A DNA stretch of 64,000 nucleotides, from the NCBI GenBank assembly GCA_954871525.1, contig CATOZS010000010.1, positions 434,001-498,000 on the forward strand, given 5' to 3'. Positions 12,267 through 23,374 of the stretch are shown piece by piece. The stretch's first letter is position 1; every line of letters begins with the position of its first letter. Under the pieces are notes generated by a model that searched no databases, was not told the origin of the DNA, and saw only the letters and a list, made by a program, of their open reading frames with translations. This stretch comes from Parietaria judaica. Its lineage: Eukaryota; Streptophyta; Magnoliopsida; Rosales; Urticaceae. Position numbers and translations under genes: made by a program.

Positions 12267-15200
12267 TGTACCACATTTACTTATTTTAATCCCTAAATAG
12301 AGAAGCACTTTCTCGTAGTTTCTATATGAAGCCGTTAATGGGTTAAAATCTTTACCGAAAAGTGTTAAAAGTTGGTTTTCTTGCGAGAGCAAATACGATC
12401 CGTTCTTGATGAAATTTGAGTTGCTAGACCTTCGTTAGGGTGGTATTGTTATAAATTGGGTTAGTTTTGGCATTGAAATTTTTTGGACCTCTCTTTATAC
12501 CCACTTTCAACAATTAATGCGTGCTCCAAAAAAAAACAGAGTCTTTTTCCCATTTTACGCGAAAGAACCCTAATTAAAAGATATTTTAAACAAAAAATGA
12601 ACTTCCAAATGCTTAATAATGTGTAATTGTATCACATTTACTTATTTTAATCCCGAAATAGCGAAGCAGTTTATCGTAGTTTCTAAATGAAGCCGTTAAT
12701 GGGTTAAAATCTTTTCCGAAAAGTGTTAAAAATTGGTTTTCTTGCGAGAGAAAATACGATCCCTTCTTGATAAAATTTGAGTTGCTAGACCTTCGTTAGG
12801 GTGGTATTGTTATAAATTGGGTTAGTTTTGGCATTGAATGTTTTTGGACCTCTCTTTAAACCCACTTTCAACAATTAATGCGTGCTCCAAAAATAAAACA
12901 GAGTCTTTTTACCATTTTACGCGAAAGAACCCTAATTAAAAGATATTTTAAACAAAAAATGAACTTCCAAATGCTTAATAATGTGTAATTGTATCACATT
13001 TACTTATTTTAATCCCTAAATAGCGAAGCACTTTCTCGTAGTTTCTATATGAAGCCGTTAATGGGTTAAAATCTTTACCGAAAAGTGTTAAAAGTTGGTT
13101 TTCTTGCGAGAGCAAATACGATCCGTTCTTGAAGAAATTTGAGTTGCTAGACCTTCGTTAGGGTGGTATTGTTATAAAGTGGGTTAGTTTTTGCATTAAA
13201 AGTTTTTGGAGCTCTCTTTAAACCCACTTTCAACAATTAATGCGTGCTCCAAAAATAAAACAGAGTCTTTTTCCCATTTTACGCGAAAGAACCCTAATTA
13301 AAAGATATTTTAAACAAAAAATGAACTTCCAAATGCTTAATAATGTGTAATTGTATCACATTTACTTATTTTAATCCCTAAATAGCAAAGCACTTTCTCG
13401 TAGTTTCTATATGAAGCCGTTAATGGGTTAAAATCTTAACCGAAAAGTGTTAAAAGTTGGTTTTCTTGCGAGAGCAAATACGATCCGTTCGTGACGAAAT
13501 TTGAGTTGCTAGACCTTCGTTAGGGTGGTATTGTTATAAATTGGGTTAGTTTTGGCATTGAAAGTTTTTGGACCTCTCTTTAAACCCACTTTCAACAATT
13601 AATGCGTGCTCCAAAAAAAAAACAGAGTCTTTTTCCCATTTTACGCGAAAGAACCCTAATTAAAAGATATTTTAAACAAAAAATGAACTTCCAAATGCTT
13701 AATAATGTGTAATTGTATCATATTTACTTATTTAAGTCCCTAAATAGCGAATCACTATCTCGTAGTTTCTTTTTGAAGCCGTTAATGGGTTAAAATCTTT
13801 ACCGAAAAGTGTTAAAATTGGTATTCTTGTGAGAGCGAATACGATCCATTCTTGATGAAATTTGAGTTGCTAGACCTTCGTTAGGGTGGTATTGTTATAA
13901 ATTGGGTTAGTTTTTGCATCAAAAGTTTTTGGAGCTCTCTTTAAACCCAGTTTCAACAGTTAATGCGTGCTCCAAAAAAAAAAACTGAGTCTTTTTCCCA
14001 TTTTACGCGAAAGAACCCTAATTAAAAGATATTTTAAACAAAAAATGATCTTCCAAATGCTTAATAATGTGTAATTGTATCACATTTACTTATTTTAATC
14101 CCTAAATAGAGAAGTACTTTCTCGTAGTTTCTATATGAAGCCGTTAATGGGTTAAAATCTTTACCGAAAAGTGTTAAAAGTTGGTTTTCTTGCGAGAGCA
14201 AATACGATCCGTTCTTGATGAAATTTGAGTTGCTAGACCTTCGTTAGGGTGGTATTGTTATAAATTGGGTTAGTTTTGGCATTGAAAGTTTTTGGACCTC
14301 TCTTTAAACCCACTTTCAACAATTAATGCGTGCTCCAAAAAAAAAACAGAGTCTTTTTCCCATTTTACGCGAAAGAACCATAATTAAAAGATATTTTAAA
14401 CAAAAAATGAACTTCCAAATGCTTAATAATGTGTAATTGTATCACATTTACTTATTTTAATCCCGAAATAGCGAAGCAGTTTCTCGTAGTTTCTAAATGA
14501 AGCCGTTAATGGGTTAAAATCTTTTCCGAAAAGTGTTAAAAATTGGTTTTCTTGCGAGAGAAAATACGATCCCTTCTTGATAAAATTTGAGTTGCTAGAC
14601 CTTCGTTAGGGTGGTATTGTTATAAATTGGGTTAGTTTTGGCATTGAATGTTTTTGGACCTCTCTTTAAACCCACTTTCAACAATTAATGCGTGCTCCAA
14701 AAATAAAACAGAGTCTTTTTCCCATTTTACGCGAAAGAACCCTAATTAAAAGATATTTTAAACAAAAAATGAACTTCCAAATGCTTAATAATGTGTAATT
14801 GTATCACATTTACTTATTTTAATCCCTAAATAGCGAAGCACTTTCTCGTAGTTTCTATATGAAGCCGTTAATGGGTTAAAATCTTTACCGAAAAGTGTTA
14901 AAAGTTGGTTTTCTTGCGAGAGCAAATACGATCCGTTCTTGAAGAAATTTGAGTTGCTAGACCTTCATTAGGGTGGTATTGCAATAAATTGGGTTAGTTT
15001 TGGCATTGAAAGTTTTTGGACCTCTCTTTAAACCCACTTTCAACAATTAATGCGTGCTCCAAAAAAAAAAACAGAGTCTTTTTCCCATTTTACGCGAAAG
15101 AACCCTAATTAAAAGATATTTTAAACAAAAAATGAACTTCCAAATGCTTAATAATGTGTAATTGTATCATATTTACTTATTTAAGTCCCTAAATAGCGAA

Positions 15201-17133
15201 TCACTATCTCGTAGTTTCTTTTTGAAGCCATTAATGGGTTAAAATCTTTACCGAAAAGTGTTAAAATTGGTATTCTTGTGAGAGCGAATACGATCCATTC
15301 TTGATGAAATTTGAGTTGCTAGACCTTCGTTAGGGTGGTATTGTTATAAATTGGGTTAGTTTTGGCATTAAAAGTTTTTGGAGCTCTCTTTAAACCCAGT
15401 TTCAACAGTTAATGCGTGCTCCAAAAAATAAACAGAGTCTTTTTCCCATTTTACGCGAAAGAACCCTAATTAAAAGAGATTTTAAACAAAAAATGAACTT
15501 CCAAATGCTTAATAATGTGTAATTGTATCACATTTACTTATTTTAATCCCTAAATAGAGAAGCACTTTCTCGTAGTTTCTATATGAAGCCGTTAATGGGT
15601 TAAAATCTTTACCGAAAAGTGTTAAAAGTTAGTTTTCTTGCGAGAGCAAATACGATCCGTTCTTGATGAAATTTGAGTTGCTAGACCTTCGTTAGGGTGG
15701 TATTGTTATAAATTGGGTTAGTTTTGGCATTGAAAGTTTTTGGACCTCTCTTTAAACCCACTTTAAACAATTAATGCGTGCTCCAAAAAAAAAACAGAGT
15801 CTTTTTCCCATTTTACGCGAAAGAACCCTAATGAAAAGATATTTTAAACAAAAAATGAACTTCCAAATGCTTAATAATGTGTAATTGTATCACATTTACT
15901 TATTTTAATCCCGAAATAGCGAAGCAGTTTCTCGTAGTTTCTATATGAAGCCGTTAATGGGTTAAAATCTTTTCCGAAAAGTGTTAAAAATTGGTTTTCT
16001 TGCGAGAGAAAATACGATCCCTTCTTGATAAAATTTGAGTTGCTAGACCTTCGTTAGGGTGGTTTTGTTATAAATTGGGTTAGTTTTGGCATTGAATGTT
16101 TTTGGACCTCTCTTTAAACCCACTTTCAACAATTAATGCGTGCTCCAAAAATAAAACAGAGTCTTTTTCCCATTTTACGCGAAAGAACCCTAATTAAAAG
16201 ATATTTTAAACAAAAAATGAACTTCCAAATGCTTAATAATGTGTAATTGTATCACATTTACTTATTTTAATCCCTAAATAGCGAAGCACTTTCTCGTAGT
16301 TTCTATATGAAGCCGTTAATGGGTTAAAATCTTTACCGAAAAGTGTTAAAAGTTGGTTTTCTTGCGAGAGCAAATACGATCCGTTCTTGAAGAAATTTGA
16401 GTTGCTAGACCTTCATTAGGGTGGTATTGCAATAAATTGGGTTAGTTTTGGCATTGAAAGTTTTTGGACCTCTCTTTAAACCCACTTTCAACAATTAATG
16501 CGTGCTCCAAAAAAAAAACAGAGTCTTTTTCCCATTTTACGCGAAAGAACCCTAATTAAAAGATATTTTAAACAAAAAATGAACTTCCAAATGCTTAATA
16601 ATGTGTAATTGTATCATATTTACTTATTTAAGTCCCTAAATAGCGAATCACTATCTCGTAGTTTCTTTTTGAAGCCATTAATGGGTTAAAATCTTTACCG
16701 AAAAGTGTTAAAATTGGTATTCTTGTGAGAGCGAATACGATCCATTCTTGATGAAATTTGAGTTGCTAGACCTTCGTTAGGGTGGTATTGTTATAAATTG
16801 GGTTAGTTTTGGCATTAAAAGTTTTTGGAGCTCTCTTTAAACCCAGTTTCAACAGTTAATGCGTGCTCCAAAAAATAAACAGAGTCTTTTTCCCATTTTA
16901 CGCGAAAGAACCCTAATTAAAAGAGATTTTAAACAAAAAATGAACTTCCAAATGCTTAATAATGTGTAATTGTATCACATTTACTTATTTTAATCCCTAA
17001 ATAGAGAAGCACTTTCTCGTAGTTTCTATATGAAGCCGTTAATGGGTTAAAATCTTTACCGAAAAGTGTTAAAAGTTAGTTTTCTTGCGAGAGCAAATAC
17101 GATCCGTTCTTGATGAAATTTGAGTTGCTAGAC

Positions 17134-17150
17134 CTTCGTTAGGGTGGTAT
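17134..17150 (+). other. Partial CENP-B-box-like motif (one per monomer)
   Basis: The 17-bp stretch 'cttcgttagggtggtat' matches the first seven positions of the mammalian CENP-B box exactly. Of the nine positions regarded as essential it keeps only TTCG and one later G, so it is not a functional box by the known rule. It recurs in nearly every monomer, with CpG-type changes to 'tttgtt' or 'ttcatt' in some, and is deleted in the monomer at 33979. Its strong conservation could reflect binding of an unknown protein; that is speculation. Confidence 0.25.
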
Positions 17151-17153
17151 TGT

Positions 17154-17160
17154 TATAAAT
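17154..17160 (+). promoter_or_regulatory. TATA-like element, recurs each monomer
   Basis: 'tataaat' fits the eukaryotic TATA consensus and is present once in almost every monomer, in the conserved block. Many satellites are transcribed, and this could serve as a start element. In AT-rich DNA such a match is expected by chance, and repetition only multiplies one match, so support is weak. Confidence 0.2.
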
Positions 17161-17694
17161 TGGGTTAGTTTTGGCATTAAAAGTTTTTGGACCTCTCTTT
17201 AAACCCACTTTCAACAATTAATGCGTGCTCCAAAAAAAAAACAGAGTCTTTTTCCCATTTTACGCGAAAGAACCCTAATTAAAAGATATTTTAAACAAAA
17301 AATGAACTTCCAAATGCTTAATAATGTGTAATTGTATCACATTTACTTATTTTAATCCCTAAATAGAGAAGCACTTTCTCGTAGTTTCTATATGAAGCCG
17401 TTAATGGGTTAAAATCTTTACCGAAAAGTGTTAAAAGTTAGTTTTCTTGCGAGAGCAAATACGATCCGTTCTTGATGAAATTTGAGTTGCTAGACCTTCA
17501 TTAGGGTGGTATTGCAATAAATTGGGTTAGTTTTGGCATTGAAAGTTTTTGGACCTCTCTTTAAACCAACTTTCAACAATTAATGCGTGCTCCAAAAAAA
17601 AAACAGAGTCTTTTTCCCATTTTACGCGAAAGAACCCTAATTAAAAGATATTTTAAACAAAAAATGAACTTCCAAATGCTTAATAATGTGTAAT

Positions 17695-19117
17695 TGTATC
17701 ACATTTACTTATTTTAATCCCGAAATAGCGAAGAAGTTTCTCGTAGTTTCAATATGAAGCCGTTAATGGGTTAAAATCTTTTCCGAAAAGTGTTAAAAAT
17801 TGGTTTTCTTGCGAGAGAAAATACGATCCCTTCTTGATAAAATTTGAGTTGCTAGACCTTCGTTAGGGTGGTATTGTTATAAATTGGGTTAGTTTTGGCA
17901 CTGAATGTTTTTGGACCTCTCTTTAAACCCACTTTCAACAATTAATGCATGCTCCAAAAATAAAACAGAGTCTTTTTCCCATTTTACGCGAAAGAACCCT
18001 AATTAAAAGATATTTTAAACAAAAAATGAACTGCCAAATGCTTAATAATGTGTAATTGTATCACATTTACTTATTTTAATCCCTAAATAGCGAAGCACTG
18101 TCTCGTAGTTTCTATATGAAGCCGTTAATGGGTTAAAATCTTTACCGAAAAGTGTTAAAAGTTGGTTTTCTTGCGAGAGCAAATACGATCCGTTCTTGAA
18201 GAAATTTGAGTTGCTAGACCTTCATTAGGGTGGTATTGCTATAAATTGGGTTAGTTTTGGCATTGAAAGTTTTTGGACCTCTCTTTAAACCCACTTTCAA
18301 CAATTAATGCGTGCTCCAAAAAAAAACAGAGTCTTTTTCCCATTTTACGCGAAAGAACCCTAATTAAAAGATATTTTAAACAAAAAATGAACTTCCAAAT
18401 GCTTAATAATGTGTAATTGTATCACATTTACTTATTTTAATCCCGAAATAGCGAAGCAGTTTCTCGTAGTTTCTATATGAAGCCGTTAATGGGTTAAAAT
18501 CTTTTCCGAAAAGTGTTAAAAATTGGTTTTCTTGCGAGAGAAAATACGATCCCTTCTTGATAAAATTTAAGTTGCTAGACCTTCGTTAGGGTGGTATTGT
18601 TATAAATTGGGTTAGTTTTGGCACTGAATGTTTTTGGACCTCTCTTTAAACCAACTTTCAACAATTAATGCGTGCTCCAAAAATAAAACAGAGTCTTTTT
18701 CCCATTTTACGCGAAAGAACCCTAATTAACTGCCAAATGCTTAATAATGTGTAATTGTATCACATTTACTTATTTTAATCCCTAAATAGCGAAGCACTTT
18801 CTCGTAGTTTCTATATGAAGCCGTTAATGGGTTCAAATCTTTACCGAAAAGTGTTAAAAGTTGGTTTTCTTGCGAGAGCAAATACGATCCGTTCTTGAAG
18901 AAATTTGAGTTGCTAGACCTTCATTAGGGTGGTATTGCTATAAATTGGGTTAGTTTTGGCATTGAAAGTTTTTGGACCTCTCTTTAAACCCACTTTCAAC
19001 AATTATTGCGTGCTCCAAAAAAAAGACAGAGTCTTTTTCCCATTTTACGCGAAAGAACCCTAATTAAAAGATATTTTAAACAAAAAATGAACTTCCAAAT
19101 GCTTAATAATGTGTAAT
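17695..19117 (+). repeat. Domain 5: B-A dimer, duplicated
   Basis: Starts are 17695 (B), 18057 (A), 18418 (B, deleted) and 18756 (A). The two B copies share 'ggcactgaatg', found nowhere else that I saw, and both lead into 'actgccaaatg'. The two A copies share 'gttcttgaag', 'cttcatt' and 'gctataaa'. This is a recent two-monomer duplication. The second B monomer carries a 24-bp deletion at its 3' end. Confidence 0.87.
18418..18755 (+). repeat. Truncated B monomer with 24-bp deletion (338 bp)
   Basis: The tail reads 'ccctaattaactgcc', with the junction near 18728. Its sister copy at 17695 has 24 extra bases there, covering the 'gatattttaaac' A/T-rich block. It is the shortest monomer in the window. 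Little or no homology flanks the junction, so slippage or end joining rather than monomer-register exchange is likely. Confidence 0.9.
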
Positions 19118-20466
19118 TGTATCATATTTACTTATTTAAGTCCCTAAATAGCGAATCACTATCTCGTAGTTTCTTTTTGAAGCCGTTAATGGGTTAAAAT
19201 CTTTACCGAAAAGTGTTAAAATTGGTATTCTTGTGAGAGCGAATAGGATCCATTCTTGATGAAATTTGAATTGCTAGACCTTCGTTAGGGTGGTATTGTT
19301 ATAAATTGGGTTAGTTTTGGCATTAAAAGTTTTTGGAGCTCTCTTTAAACCCAGTTTGAACAGTTAATGCGTGCTCCAAAAAAAAAAACTGAGTCTTTTT
19401 CCCATTTTACGCGAAAGAACCCTAATTAAAAGAGATTTTAAACAAAAAAATGAACTTCCAAATGCTTAATAATGTGTAATTCTATCACATTTACTTATTT
19501 TAATCCCGAAATAGCGAAGCAGTTTCTCGTAGTTTCTATCTGAAGCCGTTAATGGGTTAAAATCTTTTCCGAAAAGTGTTAAAAATTGGTTTTCTTGCGA
19601 GAAAAAATACGATCCCTTCTTGATAAAATTTGAGTTGCTAGACCTTCGTTAGGGTGGTATTGTTATAAATTGGGTTAGTTTTGGCATTAAAAGTTTTTGG
19701 ACCTCTCTTTAAACCCACTTTCAACAATTAATGCGTGCTCCAAAAAAAAAAAACAGTCTTTTTCCCATTTTACGCGAAAGAACCCTAATTAAAAGATATT
19801 TTAAACAAAAAATGAATTTCCAAATGCTTAATAATGTGTAATTTTATCACATTTACTTATTTTAATCCCTAAATAGAGAAGCACTTTCTCGTAGTTTCTA
19901 TATGAAGCCGTTAATGGGTTAAAATCTTTACCGAAAAGTGTTAAAAGTTGGTTTTCTTGCGAGAGCAAATACGATCCGTTCTTGATGAAATTTGAGTTGC
20001 TAGACCTTAGTTAGGGTGGTATTGTTATAAATTGGGTTAGTTTTGGCATTGAAAGTTTTTGGACCTCTCTTTAAACCCACTTTCAACAATTAATGCGTGC
20101 TCCAAAAAAAAAAACAGAGTCTTTTTCCCATTTTATGCGAAAGAACCCTAATTAAAAGATATTTTAAACAAAAAATGAACTTCCAAATGCTTAATAATGT
20201 GTAATTGTATCACATTTACTTATTTTAATCCCTAAATAGCGAAGCACTTTCTCGTAGTTTCTATATGAAGCCGTTAATGGGTTAAAACCTTTACCGAAAA
20301 GTGTTAAAAGTTGGTTTTCTTGCGAGAGCAAATACGATCCGTTCTTGATGAAATTTGAGTTGCTAGACCTTCGTTAGGGTGGTATTGCTATAAATTGGGT
20401 TAGTTTTGGCATTGGAAGTTTTTGGACCTCTCTTTAAACCCACTTTCAACAATTAATGCGTGCTCC

Positions 20467-20481
20467 AAAAAAAAAAAAAAA
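20467..20481 (+). repeat. Poly-A run, 15 bases (variable homopolymer site)
   Basis: Each monomer has an A-run after 'gcgtgctcc' or 'gcgtgct'. Its length varies from about 7 to 15, and this is one of the longest. Length differs even between near-identical HOR copies, and it accounts for most of the monomer length variation (357-367 bp). Part of this variation may be sequencing error. Confidence 0.85.
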
Positions 20482-20930
20482 CAGAGTCTTTTTCCCATTT
20501 TACGCGAAAGAACCCTAATTAAAAGATATTTTAAACAAAAAATGAACTTCCAAATGCTTAATAATGTGTAATTGTATCATATCTACTTATTTAAGTCCCT
20601 AAATAGCGAATCACTATCTCGTAGTTTCTTTTTGAAGTCGTTAATGGGTTAAAATCTTTACCGAAAAGTGTTAAAATTGGTATTCTTGTGAGAGCAAATA
20701 CGATCCATTCTTGATGAAATTTGAGTTGCTAGACCTTCGTTAGGGTGGTATTGTTATAAATTGGGTTAGTTTTGGCATTAAAAGTTTTTGGAGCTCTCTT
20801 TAAACCCAGTTTCAATAGTTAATGCGTGCTCCAAAAAAAAAAAGTCTTTTTCCCATTTTACGCGAAAGAACCCTAATTAAAAGATATTTTAAACAAAAAA
20901 TGAACTTCCAAATGCTTAATAATGTGTAAT

Positions 20931-21292
20931 TGTATCACATTTACTTATTTTAATCCCGAAATAGCGAAGCAGTTTCTCGTAGTTTCTATATGAAGCCGTT
21001 AATGGGTTCAAATCTTTACCGAAAAGTGTTAAAAGTTGGTTTTCTTGCGAGAGCAAATACGATCCGTTCTTGAAGAAATTTGAGTTGCTAGACCTTCATT
21101 AGGGTGGTATTGCTATAAATTGGGTTAGTTTTGGCATTGAAAGTTTTTGGACCTCTCTTTAAACCCACTTTCAACAATTAATGCGTGCTCCAAAAAAAAA
21201 ACAGAGTCTTTTTCCCATTCTACGCGAAAGAACCCTAATTAAAAGATATTTTAAACAAAAAATGAACTTCCAAATGCTTAATAATGTGTAAT
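20931..21292 (+). repeat. B/A chimeric monomer
   Basis: It begins with B markers ('cccgaaatagcgaagcag') and from 'gttcaaatctttaccg' on matches the A monomer at 18756 ('gttcaaatc', 'gttcttgaag', 'cttcatt', 'gctataaa'). The switch lies between about 20970 and 21008. The neighbouring C monomer at 21293 corresponds to the C monomer at 19118, which also follows this A type, so the exchange kept the downstream order. Confidence 0.8.
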
Positions 21293-22381
21293 TGTGTCAT
21301 ATTTACTTATTTAAGTCCCTAAATAGCGAATCACTATCTCGTAGTTTCTTTTTGAAGCCGTTAATGGGTTAAAATCTTTACCGAAAAGTGTTAAAATTGG
21401 TATTCTTGTGAGAGCGAATACGATCCATTCTTGATGAAATTTGAATTGCTAGACCTTCGTTAGGGTGGTATTGTTATAAATTGGGTTAGTTTTGGCATTA
21501 AAAGTTTTTGGAGCTCTCTTTAAACCCAGTTTGAAATGTTAATGCGTGCTCCAAAAAAAAAACAGAGTCTTTTTCCCATTTTACGCGAAAGAACCCTAAT
21601 TAAAAGAGATTTTAAACAAAAAAATGAACTTCCAAATGCTTAATAATGTGTAATTGTATCACATTTACTTATTTTAATCCCGAAATAGCGAAGCAGTTTC
21701 TCGTATTTTCTATCTGAAGCCGTTAATGGGTTAAAATCTTTTCCGAAAAGTGTTAAAAATTGGTTTTCTTGCGAGAAAAAATACGATCCCTTCTTGATAA
21801 AATTTGAGTTGCTAGACCTTCGTTAGGGTGGTATTGTTATAAATTGGGTTAGTTTTGGCATTAAAAGTTTTTGGACCTCTCTTTAAACCCACTTTCAACA
21901 ATTAATGCGTGCTCCAAAAAAAAAAACAGAGTCTTTTTCCCATTTTACGCGAAAGAACCCTAATTAAAAGATATTTTAAACAAAAAATGAATTTCCAAAT
22001 GCTTAATAATGTGTAATTTTATCACATTTACTTATTTTAATCCCTAAATAGAGAAGCACTTTCTCGTAGTTTCTATATGAAGCCGTTAATGGGTTAAAAT
22101 CTTTACCGAAAAGTGTTAAAAGTTGGTTTTCTTGCGAGAGCAAATACGATCCGTTCTTGATGAAATTTGAGTTGCTAGACCTTCGTTAGGGTGGTATTGT
22201 TATAAATTGGGTTAGTTTTGGCATTGAAAGTTTTTGGACCTCTCTTTAAACCCACTTTCAACATTTAATGCGTGCTCCAAAAAAAAAAAACAGAGTCTTT
22301 TTCCCATTTTACGCGAAAGAACCCTAATTAAAAGATATTTTAAACAAAAAATGAACTTCCAAATGCTTAATAATGTGTAAT

Positions 22382-22742
22382 TGTATCACATTTACTTATT
22401 TTAATCCCTAAATAGAGAAGCACCTTCTCGTAGTTTCTATATGAAGCCGTTAATGGGTTCAAATCTTTACCGAAAAGTGTTAAAAGTTGGTTTTCTTGCG
22501 AGAGCAAATACGATCCGTTCTTGAAGAAATTTGAGTTGCTAGACCTTCATTAGGGTGGTATTGCTATAAATTGGGTTAGTTTTGGCATTGAAAGTTTTTG
22601 GACCTCTCTTTAAACCCACTTTCAACAATTAATGCGTGCTCCAAAAAAAAACAGAGTCTTTTTCCCATTTTACGCGAGAGAACCCGAATTAAAAGATATT
22701 TTAAACAAAAAATGAACTTCCAAATGCTTAATAATGTTTAAT
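22382..22742 (+). repeat. A monomer with an internal conversion-like patch
   Basis: Its HOR partner at 25284 shares both the 5' marker ('agagaagcacc') and the 3' marker ('gcgagagaacccgaatt'). Between them this copy carries the markers of the monomer at 18756: 'gttcaaatc' (c at 22460), 'gttcttgaag', 'cttcatt' and 'gctataaa' (c at 22564). The partner has 'gttaaaatc', 'gttcttgatg', 'cttcgtt' and 'tttttataaa'. A foreign middle with unchanged flanks is what gene conversion would leave; the minimal tract is 22460-22564. The reverse event in the partner is also possible. Confidence 0.72.
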
Positions 22743-23368
22743 TGTATCACATTTACTTATTTTAATCCCGAAATAGCGAAGCAGTTTCTCGTAGTTTCTA
22801 TATGAAGCCGTTAATGGGTTAAAATCTTTTCCGAAAAGTGTTAAAAATTGGTTTTCTTGCGAGAGAAAATACGATCCCTTCTTGATAAAATTTGAGTTGC
22901 TAGACCTTCGTTAGGGTGGTATTGTTATAAATTGGGTTAGTTTTGGCATTAAAAGTTTTTGGACCTCTCCTTAAACCCACTTTCAACAATTAATGCGTGC
23001 TCCAAAAATAAAACAGAGTCTTTTTCACATTTTACGCGAAAGAACCCTAATTAAAAGATATTTTAAACAAAAAAAGAACTTCCAAATGCTTAATAATGTG
23101 TAATTGTATCACATTTACTTATTTTAATCCCGAAATAGCGAAGCAGTTTCTCGTAGTTTCTATATGAAGCCGTTAATGGGTTAAAATCTTTTCCGAAAAG
23201 TGTTAAAAATTGGTTTTCTTGCGAGAGAAAATACGATCCCTTCTTGATAAAATTTGAGTTGCTAGACCTTCGTTAGGGTGGTATTGTTATAAATTGGGTT
23301 AGTTTTGGCATTAAAAGTTTTTGGACCTCTCTTTAAACCCACTTTCAACAATTAATGTGTGCTCCAAA

Positions 23369-23374
23369 AATAAA
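23369..23374 (+). promoter_or_regulatory. AATAAA in the interrupted poly-A run of many B monomers
   Basis: In many B copies (and a few others) the poly-A run is broken by a T, giving 'ccaaaaataaaacagag', which contains the polyadenylation hexamer AATAAA. This example is in the monomer at 23105. Uninterrupted runs in other monomers lack it. It may be only a stabilising interruption of a homopolymer; a role in ending satellite transcripts is inference. Confidence 0.2.

Larger units (their letters stand above)
16971..17332 (+). repeat. Representative monomer (type A), internal map
   Basis: This copy is close to the common pattern and is used to place internal elements. The best conserved block spans about 17121-17174 and includes 'gagttgctagacc', 'cttcgttagggtggtat' (17134-17150) and 'tataaat' (17154-17160). 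A homopolymer of ten A residues is at 17232-17241. From there to about 17302 the sequence is a series of A and T runs ('ctttttccc', 'attttacg', 'taaaag', 'atattttaaac', 'caaaaaatg') spaced roughly one helical turn apart. The 5' third holds most of the type-specific differences. No reading frame stays open across the monomer. Confidence 0.8.
12267..17694 (+). repeat. HOR domain 4: A-B-A-(A)-C, 4/5-mer (~1448 bp)
   Basis: Starts: 12267, 12628, 12990, 13352, 13714 (five-monomer copy); 14076, 14438, 14800, 15163; 15524, 15886, 16248, 16610; then 16971 and 17333. Markers: 'agagaag' A monomer first, B monomer with 'gaatgttttt' and 'ccaaaaataaaac', A monomer with 'gttcttgaag' (plus 'cttcatt' and 'gcaataaa' in the later copies), then C. 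The C monomers at 15163 and 16610 share 'gccattaatggg' and 'aagagatttt'. Four-monomer copies repeat at 1447-1448 bp. The monomer at 17333 starts like 16971 ('agttagtttt') and ends like 16248 ('cttcatt', 'gcaataaa'), so it is a chimera. Confidence 0.9.
19118..22017 (+). repeat. HOR domain 6: 6-mer C-B-A-A-C-A (2175 bp)
   Basis: Starts: 19118 (C), 19481 (B), 19843 (A), 20206 (A), 20573 (C), 20931 (B/A chimera), then 21293 (C) and 21655 (B), continuing into the next domain at 22018 (A). Offsets between matching monomers are 2174-2175 bp. Markers: C with 'gaattgctagacc' and 'aagagatttt' at 19118 and 21293; B with 'tatctgaagcc' at 19481 and 21655; A with 'agagaagcac' and 'attttatcac' at 19843 and 22018. 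The monomer at 20206 has a 15-A run (20467-20481), among the longest in the window. Confidence 0.88.

Noticed and set aside
17134..17150. Canonical CENP-B box
   Set aside because: Only about five of the nine essential positions match; the right half is wrong. Kept only as a low-confidence resemblance.
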